The notes under the pieces were generated by a model. The model saw nothing but the letters and a program-made list of their open reading frames with translations, made no database searches and was not told the DNA's origin. A stretch of 64,000 bases of DNA from Haladaptatus sp. DJG-WS-42 (GTDB taxonomy: Archaea > Halobacteriota > Halobacteria > Halobacteriales > Halococcaceae), in contig NZ_CP147243.1 in the NCBI RefSeq assembly GCF_037198285.1, positions 2,348,422 through 2,412,421 of the forward strand. The letters run 5' to 3'. This document shows, piece by piece, positions 8,875 to 17,277 of the stretch. Every line of letters starts with the position of its first letter. The stretch's first letter is position 1. Made by a program: the position numbers and the translations under genes.

Positions 8875-9258
8875 CTACCGAGACTCCACACATTCTGCAC
8901 TATTTTCCAGACTGCTATCGGTGAAGCGGACGGTCGCGGTGTACGACGCGCACGTCTCCGTGTCCCACGTCTGCTCCGTTTTCCAGTCATCCCCTTCGAC
9001 AGTCACCGTGTAGCGTCCTCGTTCGGTGACGGTAAACTCGAAGGTTCGACCAACGCTCCCGGCAAGTCGATCGGTTTCTTCGTCGATTACCGTATCGCCA
9101 GCGTCGGTGAGCGTCACGGTCACGTCAGTCGGCGAACTGCGGTCGTTTTGAATCGTGAGCGAGAGCGAACTCGTCTGCGATGTGGACTGGTCTGAGATGA
9201 GCGAACAGCCCGCCAAGGCAGCTGTAACGACGAGGAGAAATGGGCGACGGCCGTACAT
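8875..9258 (-). CDS. small exported lipoprotein, function unknown
   Basis: A 127-residue protein with a twin-arginine-type signal (GRRPFLLVV) and a lipobox LAGC placing the modified cysteine at residue 18. The mature part is a single predicted beta-sandwich of about 95 residues, rich in Thr and Asp, of the kind seen in many haloarchaeal surface lipoproteins. It has paired cysteines near the C-terminus (ETCASY, AECVES). No enzyme motif is visible. It is isolated, separated from the rpl44e operon by a 190-bp gap that contains that operon's promoter. Confidence 0.75.
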   Translation of the reverse strand: MYGRRPFLLVVTAALAGCSLISDQSTSQTSSLSLTIQNDRSSPTDVTVTLTDAGDTVIDEETDRLAGSVGRTFEFTVTERGRYTVTVEGDDWKTEQTWDTETCASYTATVRFTDSSLENSAECVESR

Positions 9259-9396
9259 TACACCACCTACGCGCTCTCCGACGAAAGCCCTTCTGTGATT
9301 ACATGATGCATGGTCTCGGTTCGACGCCCCGTCTCCGGCCTCCGACAGTCACCGACAACCGACAGTATAATTTCACCCACGGCCATATCCGGGAGC

Positions 9397-9663
9397 ATGA
9401 AGCGGCTCATCATCCACGGGGACCCCGGCATCCGTAAGGGTGGTATCATCGAGTACGACGGCCAAGAAATGGTCTGCTTTGGCGTTGCACGACAAGGCGA
9501 TTACCACGGCCCAGACCGCGTCCAGCTCTGGTGTACCATCGGAACCGAAGACGAGAAAGAAGCCTTCGAGTGTCGAGAATTCATCCCGATGCACTTAGAC
9601 GTCGATGCCGTAGACGCTTCTGAGATTGTGGTTGTGAAGGCGAAAGGCGACCTCGCCGTCTAA
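9397..9663 (+). CDS. HAH_0734-family conserved haloarchaeal protein
   Basis: An 88-residue soluble protein beginning MKRLIIHGDPGIRKGGII, which I recognise as a small conserved haloarchaeal family (HAH_0734). Function is unknown. The ATG at 9397 follows a TATA box, TATAAT, at 9366-9371 by about 28 nt, so the transcript is probably leaderless; the longer in-frame GTG-type extensions are not credible. Three copies of CCGACA stand just upstream of the TATA box (9342, 9352, 9359) and may be a regulator site. Confidence 0.82.
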   Translation: MKRLIIHGDPGIRKGGIIEYDGQEMVCFGVARQGDYHGPDRVQLWCTIGTEDEKEAFECREFIPMHLDVDAVDASEIVVVKAKGDLAV

Positions 9664-9739
9664 GCGGGCACTTTTCGGCGACCCCGCTTCTCAGCGACTC
9701 GCCGATTAGTGTATTCTTGTTGACGACGTAGTATTGTAT

Positions 9740-10216
9740 ATGTCTTGCACGAATGCACTCGTGGGGCAGACGGTTGTTCGCCGGACAGACCGACGCACGT
9801 TCCTGAAAGCGACGGGGGGTATCGCAGTGCTCGCACTGGCGGGCTGTACTGGGGGTTCTGAACCAGCCGCGGACACGACGGTCGATGTAACGCTGTCTGA
9901 CTTCAAGATTGCGTTGAGCGACGGCTCTGTCTCTGCGGGACGGATTCAGTTTGACATCACGAACGATGGCCCATCACTCCACGAGCTCGTCGTCCTAAAA
10001 ACGGAGATCATGGCGGGTGAACTGCCAACTGACGAAGACGGGGCGGTTGACGAAGAAGGCGCAGAAGGTATCGAACTCGTAGACGAAGTCGAGGACATAG
10101 AAGACGATGCGACGGCGACACTAACCGTCGACCTTGAACCGGGCCACTACGCCCTCATCTGTAACCTCCCTTCCCACTACGAATTGGGGATGTTCATAGA
10201 CTTCACGGTCACGTAA
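9740..10216 (+). CDS. Tat-exported lipid-anchored cupredoxin (blue copper protein)
   Basis: A 158-residue blue copper protein, probably an extracytoplasmic electron carrier. Residues 14-36 form a twin-arginine lipoprotein signal with RRTFLK at 18-23 and lipobox LAGC (Cys36). The type 1 copper ligands can be placed as His81 (LHELVV), Cys141, His146 and Met151 in CNLPSHYELGM. The stretch between His81 and Cys141 includes a very acidic insertion (about 97-124) not seen in the two halocyanins of this window. The ATG at 9740 is chosen over an upstream TTG because a TATA-like GTATTC lies about 29 nt before it. Confidence 0.85.
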   Translation: MSCTNALVGQTVVRRTDRRTFLKATGGIAVLALAGCTGGSEPAADTTVDVTLSDFKIALSDGSVSAGRIQFDITNDGPSLHELVVLKTEIMAGELPTDEDGAVDEEGAEGIELVDEVEDIEDDATATLTVDLEPGHYALICNLPSHYELGMFIDFTVT

Positions 10217-10264
10217 GTCGCTGCCAACTGTGGATTTTTACGAGTACCACGCCTATCGGCAGGT

Positions 10265-10954
10265 ATGCGCGTGGCCCTTGTTTCCGTCGGCGATGAGATA
10301 CTCGCAGGTGATACCGTCAACACGAACGCGACGTGGCTCTCCCAGCAACTGAACGCTCGGGGAACCACCGTCGAACGCGTCACGGTCGTTCCCGACCGCA
10401 TCGCAGACATCGCCCGCGTCGTAAACGAGTATCACGCGGAGTACGACGCCGTCATCGTAACCGGCGGACTTGGCCCCACACACGATGATTTGACGATGGA
10501 GGGCATCGGGGCCGCGTTTGGCCGGGCGGTCGAACCCCACAAAGAAGCACTCGATTGGCTCACGACTCACGGTGGTTACTCCCACGACGACCTCGCCACG
10601 GGCACTGCCCATCTCCCCGTCGGCGCACGAATGTTTCGAAACGAAGTCGGCGTCGCACCGGGGTGTGTCATCGACACCGTCTACGTGTTCCCAGGTGTTC
10701 CCGCGGAGATGAAAGGGATGTTCGACCTCGTCGCAGACGAGTTTTCTGGCACGAGGCGCTACACCGACGAAGTCATCGCCGCAGAACCGGAGAGCGCACT
10801 CATCGACCGGATGAATGAAGTTCAAACGAAGTTCGGGGTGAAAGTCGGGAGCTACCCCGGGGAAAACGTGCGTATCAAACTCGAAAGTGAAGACGAAGAC
10901 GCCGTCTCAGCGGCAAAAGCGTGGTTGCGAGAACGGGTGACGGAAGCTTACTGA
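10265..10954 (+). CDS. CinA-like molybdopterin-binding domain protein
   Basis: A 229-residue protein of the MoaB/MogA-like fold found in CinA N-termini. It has the opening VGDEILAGDTVNTNATWLS, the TGGLGPTHDDLT loop (about 61-72) and the FPGVPAEMKGMF segment. In CinA proteins this domain hydrolyses ADP-ribose or binds molybdopterin-like ligands; the deamidase domain of bacterial CinA is absent here. A TATA-like ATTTTTAC at 10231-10238 lies about 28 nt before the ATG. Its 3' end overlaps the small convergent gene at 10948-11076. Confidence 0.88.
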   Translation: MRVALVSVGDEILAGDTVNTNATWLSQQLNARGTTVERVTVVPDRIADIARVVNEYHAEYDAVIVTGGLGPTHDDLTMEGIGAAFGRAVEPHKEALDWLTTHGGYSHDDLATGTAHLPVGARMFRNEVGVAPGCVIDTVYVFPGVPAEMKGMFDLVADEFSGTRRYTDEVIAAEPESALIDRMNEVQTKFGVKVGSYPGENVRIKLESEDEDAVSAAKAWLRERVTEAY

Positions 10955-11076
10955 TAAAGCGAGTACCACCACGCCCCGACAAGCGCGAGGCTCAAAATCC
11001 CGACACCCCCGCCAATAAGGTTCATTTGTCCTGCAGTGAACGCCGTTTCTCCCATCTCAACGAGCGGAACATACAT
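10948..11076 (-). CDS. 42-residue single-pass membrane protein
   Basis: A short minus-strand frame of 42 codons, ATG at 11076 and TAA at 10948. It has a 17-residue amphipathic start (MYVPLVEMGETAFTAGQ), one hydrophobic helix (about 19-37, with Gly-Gly-Gly then LSLALVGAWW) and a SLYQ end. A TATA-like TTTATG at 11103-11108 sits about 28 nt upstream, as for a leaderless gene. Its last 7 bases overlap the end of the CinA-like gene in convergent orientation. It resembles the many tiny membrane proteins of haloarchaea. Function unknown; MGETAF seven codons in could be an alternative start. Confidence 0.65.
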   Translation of the reverse strand: MYVPLVEMGETAFTAGQMNLIGGGVGILSLALVGAWWYSLYQ

Positions 11077-11241
11077 GCAAGGCCGTTACAAGCGGGTTCG
11101 CATAAATGTTGATACGTTGGCTCAGTGCGTCGCTGTCACTTCGAGGGGCGACCGACAGGTGCCGATACACTCCACGAACGAACACTCGACGTCGGTGACG
11201 CCACCGCATGCCTTTTCTATCGCTCTCGCACATGAGCAGGT

Positions 11242-12306
11242 ATGCGACGCATCGGTGTGGTTGTCAATCCAATCGCTGGTATGGGCGGGCGCGTCGGGCT
11301 CAAGGGAACCGACGGCGCAGTCGAGCGTGCCCGCGAACTCGGCGCGGAGCCCAGAGCACCCACTCGCGCACGAATGGCTGTCGAGAGCCTTGCGAAACAC
11401 GCCCCCGATACCACGATTCTCACCGCGTCGGGTGAGATGGGAGAACTCACGGTTAGCGCCGCCGGATTCGACCCTGATATCGTCTATGCTGCCCCACCAG
11501 AATCGAACGCGGCCGATACCTGTGAAACCGTCCGCAGATTTATCGAAGAAGGCGTTGATTTGATTCTGTTCGTTGGCGGTGATGGGACCGCCGTGGACGT
11601 CGCCGAAACGCTCACGCAATTGGCTGCAGACACGCCGATGCTTGGCGTTCCGGCGGGGGTCAAAATCTATTCCTCTGTGTTCGCCGTCTCGCCAGCAGCG
11701 GCGGGGCGAATCGCGGCCACCTACACCCGCAGCGAGCCAAACGAGGTGATGGACATAGACGAAGCCGCCTATCGCGAAGGCGAGGTGCGCGCCGAACTCA
11801 AAGCCGTCGTGAACGTCCCGGTCGCAGACGGCTTGCAGTCGTCAAAACAGCTCTCCTCGGGGACGATTGAAACACTCGTTGAGGGCTTTGTCGAAGACGT
11901 AGACCCGGCCGTCACCTACGTGCTCGGCCCCGGCAGCACGGTCGGCGCAATCAAAGACGCCCTTGGCTTCGACGGTTCGCCGCTTGGGGTGGATGTGTGG
12001 CGAGACGGTGAACTGCTCGTCAAAGACGCCCGCGAACAGCAACTTCTCGACGTGCTTGGCGAGCGAAATCAAATCGTCGTCTCCCCGATTGGCGGGCAAG
12101 GGTTCATCTTCGGGCGCGGCAATCACCAGCTCTCACCCGCCGTGATTCGCCAGTGCGACATCGACGTGGTTGGCTCGCGAGCGAAAATTGACGACATTGG
12201 TGTTCTTCGCGTTGATACCGGTGACGCGGCGCTTGACGAGGCGTTAAAGGGTTGGTATCAGGTCAGAGTCGGGCGATTCGAGCGGCGAATGCTGAAAGTG
12301 GTTTAA
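11242..12306 (+). CDS. ATP-NAD kinase family protein
   Basis: A 354-residue member of the long, archaeal ATP-NAD kinase family (related to PpnK and to acetoin-catabolism protein AcoX). It has the N-terminal IGVVVNPIAGMGGRVGLKGTDG and the phosphate-binding GGDGT at 112-116, which is intact. It probably phosphorylates NAD or a related substrate. The C-terminal half contains the GPGSTVGAIKD and GGQGFIFGRGN segments typical of this branch and absent from ordinary NadK. A second, degenerate NAD kinase homologue is at 52229-52960. Confidence 0.88.
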   Translation: MRRIGVVVNPIAGMGGRVGLKGTDGAVERARELGAEPRAPTRARMAVESLAKHAPDTTILTASGEMGELTVSAAGFDPDIVYAAPPESNAADTCETVRRFIEEGVDLILFVGGDGTAVDVAETLTQLAADTPMLGVPAGVKIYSSVFAVSPAAAGRIAATYTRSEPNEVMDIDEAAYREGEVRAELKAVVNVPVADGLQSSKQLSSGTIETLVEGFVEDVDPAVTYVLGPGSTVGAIKDALGFDGSPLGVDVWRDGELLVKDAREQQLLDVLGERNQIVVSPIGGQGFIFGRGNHQLSPAVIRQCDIDVVGSRAKIDDIGVLRVDTGDAALDEALKGWYQVRVGRFERRMLKVV

Positions 12307-12392
12307 CATTACATAGGTTCCTAGTACGGAGGGCAGGGTATGGGGTTCCCATATGGTGAGATATAAGGTCGTGCAAATAGAGTACTCTCGGT

Positions 12393-13427
12393 ATGGAGAC
12401 ACGTAAGGTACAGCGACTCGGCCCCTCGACGTTAGCAATGACGTTGCCCGCAGAGTGGGCGAAGGCACACGGTGTCGAGAAGGGCGATGAGGTAACGATT
12501 CGGATGGGTGGAAAAGGGACGCTGACGGTCATGCCAGAGTCCGCGCAGGCAGAAGAGTCAGAGGCCATCATCCACGCCAAAAACCTCGATGCGGATTCGG
12601 TCGAACGGGCAATCGTGGCGCAGTACGTGCTTGGCCGCCGCGTCATTCACGTCGAAGCCGACGAAGGTGAGACGCTCACGAGCGCTCACATCAACGCGGT
12701 GTACAACGCAGAAACCCAGCTCATGGGTCTCGGCGTCATCGAAGAAACCCCAGACCGCATTGCAATTCGGTGCTCGGTCGACCCTGAAGACTTCACGCTC
12801 GACAACCTGTTAGAGCGCCTCGAATCGACGGGCAGCACGATGCGAAACGAGGCCGTGAAGGCACTCGCCCACGGCAATCCCGACTTGGCCCAGCGCGCGC
12901 TCAACCGCGAGCGCCAGGCGAACAAGATTTTCGTCCTCCTGCTTCGCCTCATCTTCACCGCCTACCAGAATCCGAACCTCGCCCGAGCCGTTGGCCTCGC
13001 AGACGGCTTCCCGCTCATTGGCTACCGGTCGATTGCGAAAAATCTCGAACTCACGGCCGACAACGCAGAAGACATCGCGAAGACGGTCATCGAAACCGAC
13101 GGCCACACCCTGAACGTCGACTCGGCGACGATGCGCCGCATCCGCGAGTTCACCGACCAAGTGAACGAAATCACGGAACTCGCCGTCCGCTCTGCGGTCG
13201 AACGCGACTTCGATATGACCATCGAAGTGCGCCGGATGTTCGCAGAAATCGGCGACAAGGAACACGAGATTCTCGACGACCTCCCGGAGATGTCTAACAA
13301 AGACCTCCTACAGGTGCGCGAAGTGCTCGTGAGCCTCCAGCAGACCGCCCAGTACGCCGTCCGCAACGCCGAAATCGCCACTAACCTCGCGCTGAACGAG
13401 GAATCAGAGCACACGACGATTCGGTAA
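12393..13427 (+). CDS. PhoU-domain phosphate uptake regulator with AbrB-like N-terminus
   Basis: A 344-residue regulator. Residues 1-50 are an AbrB/SpoVT-type swapped-hairpin DNA-binding domain (RKVQRLGPSTLAMTLPAEWA, then GDEVTIR), and residues about 120-335 hold two PhoU helical repeats. Haloarchaea use such fusions in phosphate uptake control; no pst genes are nearby. A TATA box (GATATAAG, 12359-12366) precedes the ATG by about 30 nt, and a 10-bp palindrome AGAGTACTCT (12379-12388) lies at the expected start of transcription, a likely operator. A T6 tract at 13434-13439 follows the stop. Confidence 0.9.
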   Translation: METRKVQRLGPSTLAMTLPAEWAKAHGVEKGDEVTIRMGGKGTLTVMPESAQAEESEAIIHAKNLDADSVERAIVAQYVLGRRVIHVEADEGETLTSAHINAVYNAETQLMGLGVIEETPDRIAIRCSVDPEDFTLDNLLERLESTGSTMRNEAVKALAHGNPDLAQRALNRERQANKIFVLLLRLIFTAYQNPNLARAVGLADGFPLIGYRSIAKNLELTADNAEDIAKTVIETDGHTLNVDSATMRRIREFTDQVNEITELAVRSAVERDFDMTIEVRRMFAEIGDKEHEILDDLPEMSNKDLLQVREVLVSLQQTAQYAVRNAEIATNLALNEESEHTTIR

Positions 13428-13433
13428 CGTCGC

Positions 13434-13439
13434 TTTTTT
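13434..13439 (+). terminator. T-tract terminator of the PhoU gene
   Basis: A run of six T residues begins seven bases after the PhoU-type gene's stop codon. Archaeal RNA polymerase terminates at short oligo-T runs without needing a hairpin. The next gene is convergent, so termination here makes sense. Confidence 0.5.
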
Positions 13440-13503
13440 CACCGTCAACGGATTTCGCCGCGTGATGTGGCAGTCGAACGCTGGATGCGCAGAATCGTCT
13501 CGC

Positions 13504-14679
13504 CTACGAGCGTGCGAGTTCGAGCGGAGAGGTTGGCAAGTCGAGGATGCCGTCGTCTTCGGTGGTCTCTGTGGCGGTCGTCGTGGTTTCTGTGGTCGTG
13601 GTTTCTGTTGTTGAGGCAGTCGTTTCACCCGACTGCTCACTCGTCGTCGTGCTCTCTGCGGTTTGCGTCTGCTCCTCGTCGGTTGAGGTACTACTGGTCA
13701 GATTCGTGTCGATGTCCGTCTCGTCTTTCGTACCGAAGATGTCCGTTTCGACGGTCTGAGTGTGGGTCAAATCGTCGAGTGGGAGTCTAAAGGAGGGCCC
13801 GCTCTGGCCGACTTGCACCTTCGCGTAAAAGTCGATGCGGAGTTCCGTGACCTGATTGTTCCGCAGGTGCGACGCCCACCAGTCGTCGAGCAACTGATTG
13901 TTGATGTTCGCGGTCGTCGCCACCGTCTCCGTCGCGCCGCCGGGGATGACGTACGAGCGGTCGGTCACGCCCTCGCCCACGGTGATGTTGTTCATCGTAA
14001 TCGTGTAGCCGAGTTCCGTGATGGTGTAGGGGGTTGCCTTTGGATTGTAGAGAATGAACTGGAGATCAATTGGCGTTTGTTGGTCGGTGACCGTTCCCCA
14101 CGTCGCGCTCGTCTGGTTGATGTAGAGTACCGGGTCTGAGATGACCGCCTGATTGGCGTCTATCGGCCGCGTCTCATCTGAGTTCAACTGCCCTATCAGG
14201 TTCGTGTTAATCTGCTGGGATTGGGGGACGTTGAACGTGCGTCCGAGCAACGAAGAGTGGACTTGCGCGTTGATGTTCACGTTCGTTGTCTCGTTGTTCT
14301 GGATGTGGGTGACCCACCACGCTGGTATCTTCTCGTTGTCCATCTGCGTCTCGAACTGAAGGGTTGTGTTGCCCCGTTCGATGTCAAGGCCCTCTTTCAA
14401 GCCGTGGGCGATGGATACGTCGTTCATCGCCACGTCGTACTCGACCGAGGTGCCGCCAAGTTGGAGGCTGAGAGGGTTTGGATTGGAGACGACGAGGTCG
14501 GTCTGAATTTCGGTTTGGGTGTCGCTCACGCCCGTAAACCGGTTCTCCACGCCGCCGACGGTCGGCACGCCGATGATGCCAAGCGCCCACGCGCCGCCGA
14601 CACTCGCGACGAGCAGCCCGACGACTGCGGCGACGACCTTCAGTTTACTCCCGAAAACGAGTGACTTTGCCCCTGCCAT
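13504..14679 (-). CDS. LEA14-like (WHy domain) membrane-anchored surface protein
   Basis: A 391-residue protein with an N-terminal membrane helix (about 13-35) and two tandem beta-sandwich domains (about 45-160 and 165-305). Each matches the water stress/hypersensitive response (WHy, LEA type 2) pattern: VVSNPNPLSLQLGG in the first, ILYNPKATPYTITELGYTITMNNI in the second. Both end in a WW(V/A)(T/S)H motif region. The final 75 residues are almost only Thr, Ser and Glu, which suggests an extended, possibly O-glycosylated stalk. Role unknown; LEA14 proteins are linked to desiccation and stress tolerance. It converges with the PhoU-type gene. Confidence 0.85.
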   Translation of the reverse strand: MAGAKSLVFGSKLKVVAAVVGLLVASVGGAWALGIIGVPTVGGVENRFTGVSDTQTEIQTDLVVSNPNPLSLQLGGTSVEYDVAMNDVSIAHGLKEGLDIERGNTTLQFETQMDNEKIPAWWVTHIQNNETTNVNINAQVHSSLLGRTFNVPQSQQINTNLIGQLNSDETRPIDANQAVISDPVLYINQTSATWGTVTDQQTPIDLQFILYNPKATPYTITELGYTITMNNITVGEGVTDRSYVIPGGATETVATTANINNQLLDDWWASHLRNNQVTELRIDFYAKVQVGQSGPSFRLPLDDLTHTQTVETDIFGTKDETDIDTNLTSSTSTDEEQTQTAESTTTSEQSGETTASTTETTTTETTTTATETTEDDGILDLPTSPLELARS

Positions 14680-14774
14680 TATGCCCAGATACGTGGTTTC
14701 GTGTATAGTTCTTCGGACGTGGCCCGGTCGCCGGAAAAGAATGAACTAAGACCCTCCTGTCGCTACCACATGAT

Positions 14775-14963
14775 ATGACCGCAGAATCCGCCGCCGCGAC
14801 GGACAAGGGCGTTGGCATGGCCATGCTGTTTGGCGCGCTCGCGCTCGTCGGAGCACTTGTGATGTACGTCTTCCCAGAGACGCTAAATGCCGCCTACGGC
14901 TTCGCTGCCGCCATCGTGTTTGGGTGTGTCTTGATTGCCTCCTTGCACGTCTACGGCAACTGA
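14775..14963 (+). CDS. small two-helix membrane protein (DUF7525-like)
   Basis: A 62-residue protein with a short polar N-terminus and two hydrophobic helices (about 14-31 and 41-58) separated by a PETLNA turn. From memory it resembles the haloarchaeal DUF7525 family. No functional residues are visible. It is divergent from the LEA-like gene and is followed 42 bp later by another small gene on the same strand. Confidence 0.72.
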   Translation: MTAESAAATDKGVGMAMLFGALALVGALVMYVFPETLNAAYGFAAAIVFGCVLIASLHVYGN

Positions 14964-15005
14964 GTCGGTAACGGTTAAACCGTTGAGCGTCGTACTTACT
15001 TGTTG

Positions 15006-15230
15006 ATGACAGACTTCACAGATGAGGACCTGCGAATTCTCGCCCACCTTCGCGAGAGCGTCGCCAAGGGAGAACGCTACTTCCGGGCGAAGCACATCGC
15101 AGAACAGATTGGGCTTACAGCCAAGCAGGTTGGCGTCCGCCTTCCCCGTCTTTCTGAGAAGTCAGAGGACATCGAAATCGAAAAATGGGGTCGCGCCCGG
15201 TCGACGACGTGGCGCGTGACGCTTGGCTAA
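15006..15230 (+). CDS. small winged-helix-like protein (DUF7123-like)
   Basis: A 74-residue soluble protein that looks like a single winged helix: LRILAHLRES, then KHIAEQIGLTAKQVGVRLPRL as helix-turn-helix, then a basic wing (WGRARSTTWRVTLG). From memory it matches DUF7123. It may bind DNA, but the family is uncharacterised. I prefer the ATG at 15006 to two upstream TTG codons. Confidence 0.75.
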   Translation: MTDFTDEDLRILAHLRESVAKGERYFRAKHIAEQIGLTAKQVGVRLPRLSEKSEDIEIEKWGRARSTTWRVTLG

Positions 15231-15340
15231 TCGGGCCGCCGCTTTTCTGCAACCCTCGGTTTCTGAACCACCGACTGTTTGGCCAGCGTGGACTCCATAG
15301 TCAGCGCCTTTTTTACGTGACGAGGAAGTAGGAGTGTCGT

Positions 15341-15778
15341 ATGACCGTCCGGGTTGCAGAAACGTTCGAGTTGCCCGCCACCCCCGCTCGCGTCTGGGAG
15401 TTCATCGCAGACCCGGCCAAACGCGCAGAGTACATCAGCGTCGTCGATTCCTACACCATCGACAACAAGGAGGGGACAAAAGCCACGTGGCAAATCAGTA
15501 TTCCAATCCCCTTCATCGACAAAACCGTCCCCGTGCGCACCGAAGACGTCAAGCGCGAGGAGCCAAGGTTCATCAAATTCGTTGGCAAGTCCTCCGTGAT
15601 GCACGTCGTTGGCGAACACGAACTCACCGAGACGGAGACCGGCACGCAACTCGCAAATCGGTTCGTCGTTGAAGGCAAGGTACCGGGTGTCGAGCGATTC
15701 TTCAAACGCAATCTAAGCAAGGAACTCTCAAATCTCGAAGCCGCGTTGCTTGCTGACCTCAGCGAATCAGCCGAGTAA
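15341..15778 (+). CDS. SRPBCC (START-like) ligand-binding family protein, CoxG-like
   Basis: A 145-residue single-domain protein with the SRPBCC opening VAETFELPATPARVWEFIADPAKRAEY and a C-terminal long helix (NLSKELSNLEAALLADL). This fold encloses a hydrophobic cavity, and relatives include CoxG and polyketide cyclases. The ligand is unknown. A TATA-like CTTTTTTAC at 15308-15316 is about 28 nt before the ATG. A second SRPBCC gene lies at 57299-57823. Confidence 0.82.
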   Translation: MTVRVAETFELPATPARVWEFIADPAKRAEYISVVDSYTIDNKEGTKATWQISIPIPFIDKTVPVRTEDVKREEPRFIKFVGKSSVMHVVGEHELTETETGTQLANRFVVEGKVPGVERFFKRNLSKELSNLEAALLADLSESAE

Positions 15779-15797
15779 CGGCGGGTTCGTCAATGCA

Positions 15798-16027
15798 CGA
15801 ATTTATGTGTAGTGAGTGTCTTCTCTCAGACACCGGGACGACGCTTTTCTCGTCAGACCGGTAACAACGCACCGCCACTTCGGACCGTCATGGCCACGGT
15901 CCATCGACGCCCGCCGCAGCGTCACCACGGCTTGGTCGCGTGCAGGGCGCACACGCGACTCGGCCCCATCACTTGGATTCTGCTCAATACCGAGCGATTG
16001 CACTGTCGAAAATCCGAACCGTGACCG
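15798..16027 (+). other. gene-free, hairpin-rich intergenic stretch, possible structured RNA
   Basis: The 249 bases between the SRPBCC gene and the kinase gene contain no convincing reading frame. They begin with a TATA-like AATTTATG (15798-15805). Two perfect hairpins follow: GGACCGT (15882-15888) with ACGGTCC (15896-15902), and GTCGCGTG (15935-15942) with CACGCGAC (15952-15959). A transcript started from this TATA would run about 200 nt and reach the 3' end of the convergent kinase gene. It could be a small noncoding RNA, but I recognise no family. Confidence 0.3.
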
Positions 16028-16825
16028 TCAGGCCGCACGCTTTTCGATTTCACCTTTCACGACTCCGGCTTCGAAATCGTGGTCGGGGCGCATGTTGATG
16101 AAATCGAGGAAGTCCTGTGCGGCGAGCAACTCATCGACACGATAACTTTCGAGCGCAGCGTCTACGGCCGGGCCTGCGCCGATGAGGGGTTCGAGCGCGG
16201 CGAGCCCACACGCGAGGTCGTACGACCGGGCGTCTGCGAGGCCGGATGCTTTCACGTTGGTCGCGTCGATGAAGTAGAGTGTGTTGTTGGCGATGAGGAC
16301 GTTTTCGCCGCGAAGGTCGCCGTGAGCGAGGCTGTTGTCGTGCATGGTAGCAAGCGACTCGAACAGGTCTGGAGCATAGGCAAGCGCCTCACTGTCCGAT
16401 AACTCATTGAGCGTCCGAAACTCGGGGAGGTATTCGAGGACGAGCACGCCGAGGTCTTCGAACTCGAAGGCTTCGATGGGTTCCGGGGCATTAATGCCGA
16501 TTTCGCGCAGCTTCTTCGTCGCCTCGAACTCGTGTTCGGCCATGCCGTAGGCGGTTCCAAAGTGGTCGAAAAACCCCTCCGTCCCGCTCGTGAACGCGCC
16601 GATGTTGCGACCGGTCGTGAGCAGGGCGTGAACGAGCGAGTTCTGCTCGGTGATGATTTTCACGAACCACCGTTCGTTTACGACACAGGGTGTAGAGAGC
16701 CAGTTGTCGGCTTCGAGAAACTCGATGCGCACCTCGTCTTCACCGTAGCGCTCGGCGATGGCTCTCGCGACCGACTCTAATCGGTCCCACTCGACCCGAC
16801 CGCGGAGGAACCGCCTGAATGCCAT
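16028..16825 (-). CDS. RIO/Bud32-like small-molecule or protein kinase
   Basis: A 265-residue kinase-fold protein. The ATP-binding lysine is probably Lys56 (RWFVKII), the catalytic loop is HGDLRGEN at 168-175, and the metal aspartate is Asp187 (YFIDATN). The glycine-rich loop is weak, as in RIO1-like and lipopolysaccharide-core kinase relatives. The substrate is unknown. I start it at the ATG at 16825; the frame continues upstream into the flank of an IS element. The IS copy lies upstream of this gene, so part of its original promoter may have been displaced. Confidence 0.8.
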   Translation of the reverse strand: MAFRRFLRGRVEWDRLESVARAIAERYGEDEVRIEFLEADNWLSTPCVVNERWFVKIITEQNSLVHALLTTGRNIGAFTSGTEGFFDHFGTAYGMAEHEFEATKKLREIGINAPEPIEAFEFEDLGVLVLEYLPEFRTLNELSDSEALAYAPDLFESLATMHDNSLAHGDLRGENVLIANNTLYFIDATNVKASGLADARSYDLACGLAALEPLIGAGPAVDAALESYRVDELLAAQDFLDFINMRPDHDFEAGVVKGEIEKRAA

Positions 16826-17127
16826 TGGCACAATACGGGCGTCCCGGAGACATATGTCTTCGCCAGAACGTTTATGCGCCGTATCACCCAGTGACACAGT
16901 CGTTAACTGTAATGGCGCTAAGTCCCCTTCCTCACGGAGTATCGCAGGGAGCGAAGCGACCGAGTAGCGCAGTAGGGAGGGGATACAGCGTTCACAAGAG
17001 CGAAGCTCTTGTGTGCGAACGAGACGCTCTGCGTCTCGTCAACGCCGCACGGTTCACAAACACGTTCACCACTCGGCCCACAGGCCCATCGCCACCTTTA
17101 TGTCTATCCATAGTATATACAAACGTG

Positions 17128-17274
17128 ATGGACCGGTTTGAAATCGAAGGTGAAGAAGTCCTCGACGGGACTGCGAAACCATCGGGGAATAGTGCCCACG
17201 TTATCGTTCCTAAACGCTGGCGTGGAGCCGACGTGAAAGTCGTCCGCGTTTCCGAACCCGACTCAGACGAATAG
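17128..17274 (+). CDS. DUF2080 family transposase-associated protein
   Basis: A 48-residue protein that typically precedes tnpB in haloarchaeal IS1341-type elements. It reads MDRFEIEGEEVLDGTAKPSG and then SAHVIVPKRWRGADVKVV, an AbrB-like hairpin pattern that may bind DNA. Its stop codon is 3 bp before the tnpB start, so the two are co-translated. Its role in the element is not known; control of tnpB or of the element ends is a reasonable guess. Confidence 0.88.
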   Translation: MDRFEIEGEEVLDGTAKPSGNSAHVIVPKRWRGADVKVVRVSEPDSDE

Positions 17275-17277
17275 ACC

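Noticed and set aside
13504-13720. Repetitive ACC/GAG-rich DNA as a tandem repeat locus
   Set aside because: It encodes the Thr/Glu-rich tail of the LEA-like protein and is in frame without interruption.
15803-16003. 66-codon minus-strand frame between the SRPBCC and kinase genes
   Set aside because: Composition is Arg/Ser/Thr-rich with no promoter before it; the hairpins suggest that RNA or non-coding DNA is more likely.
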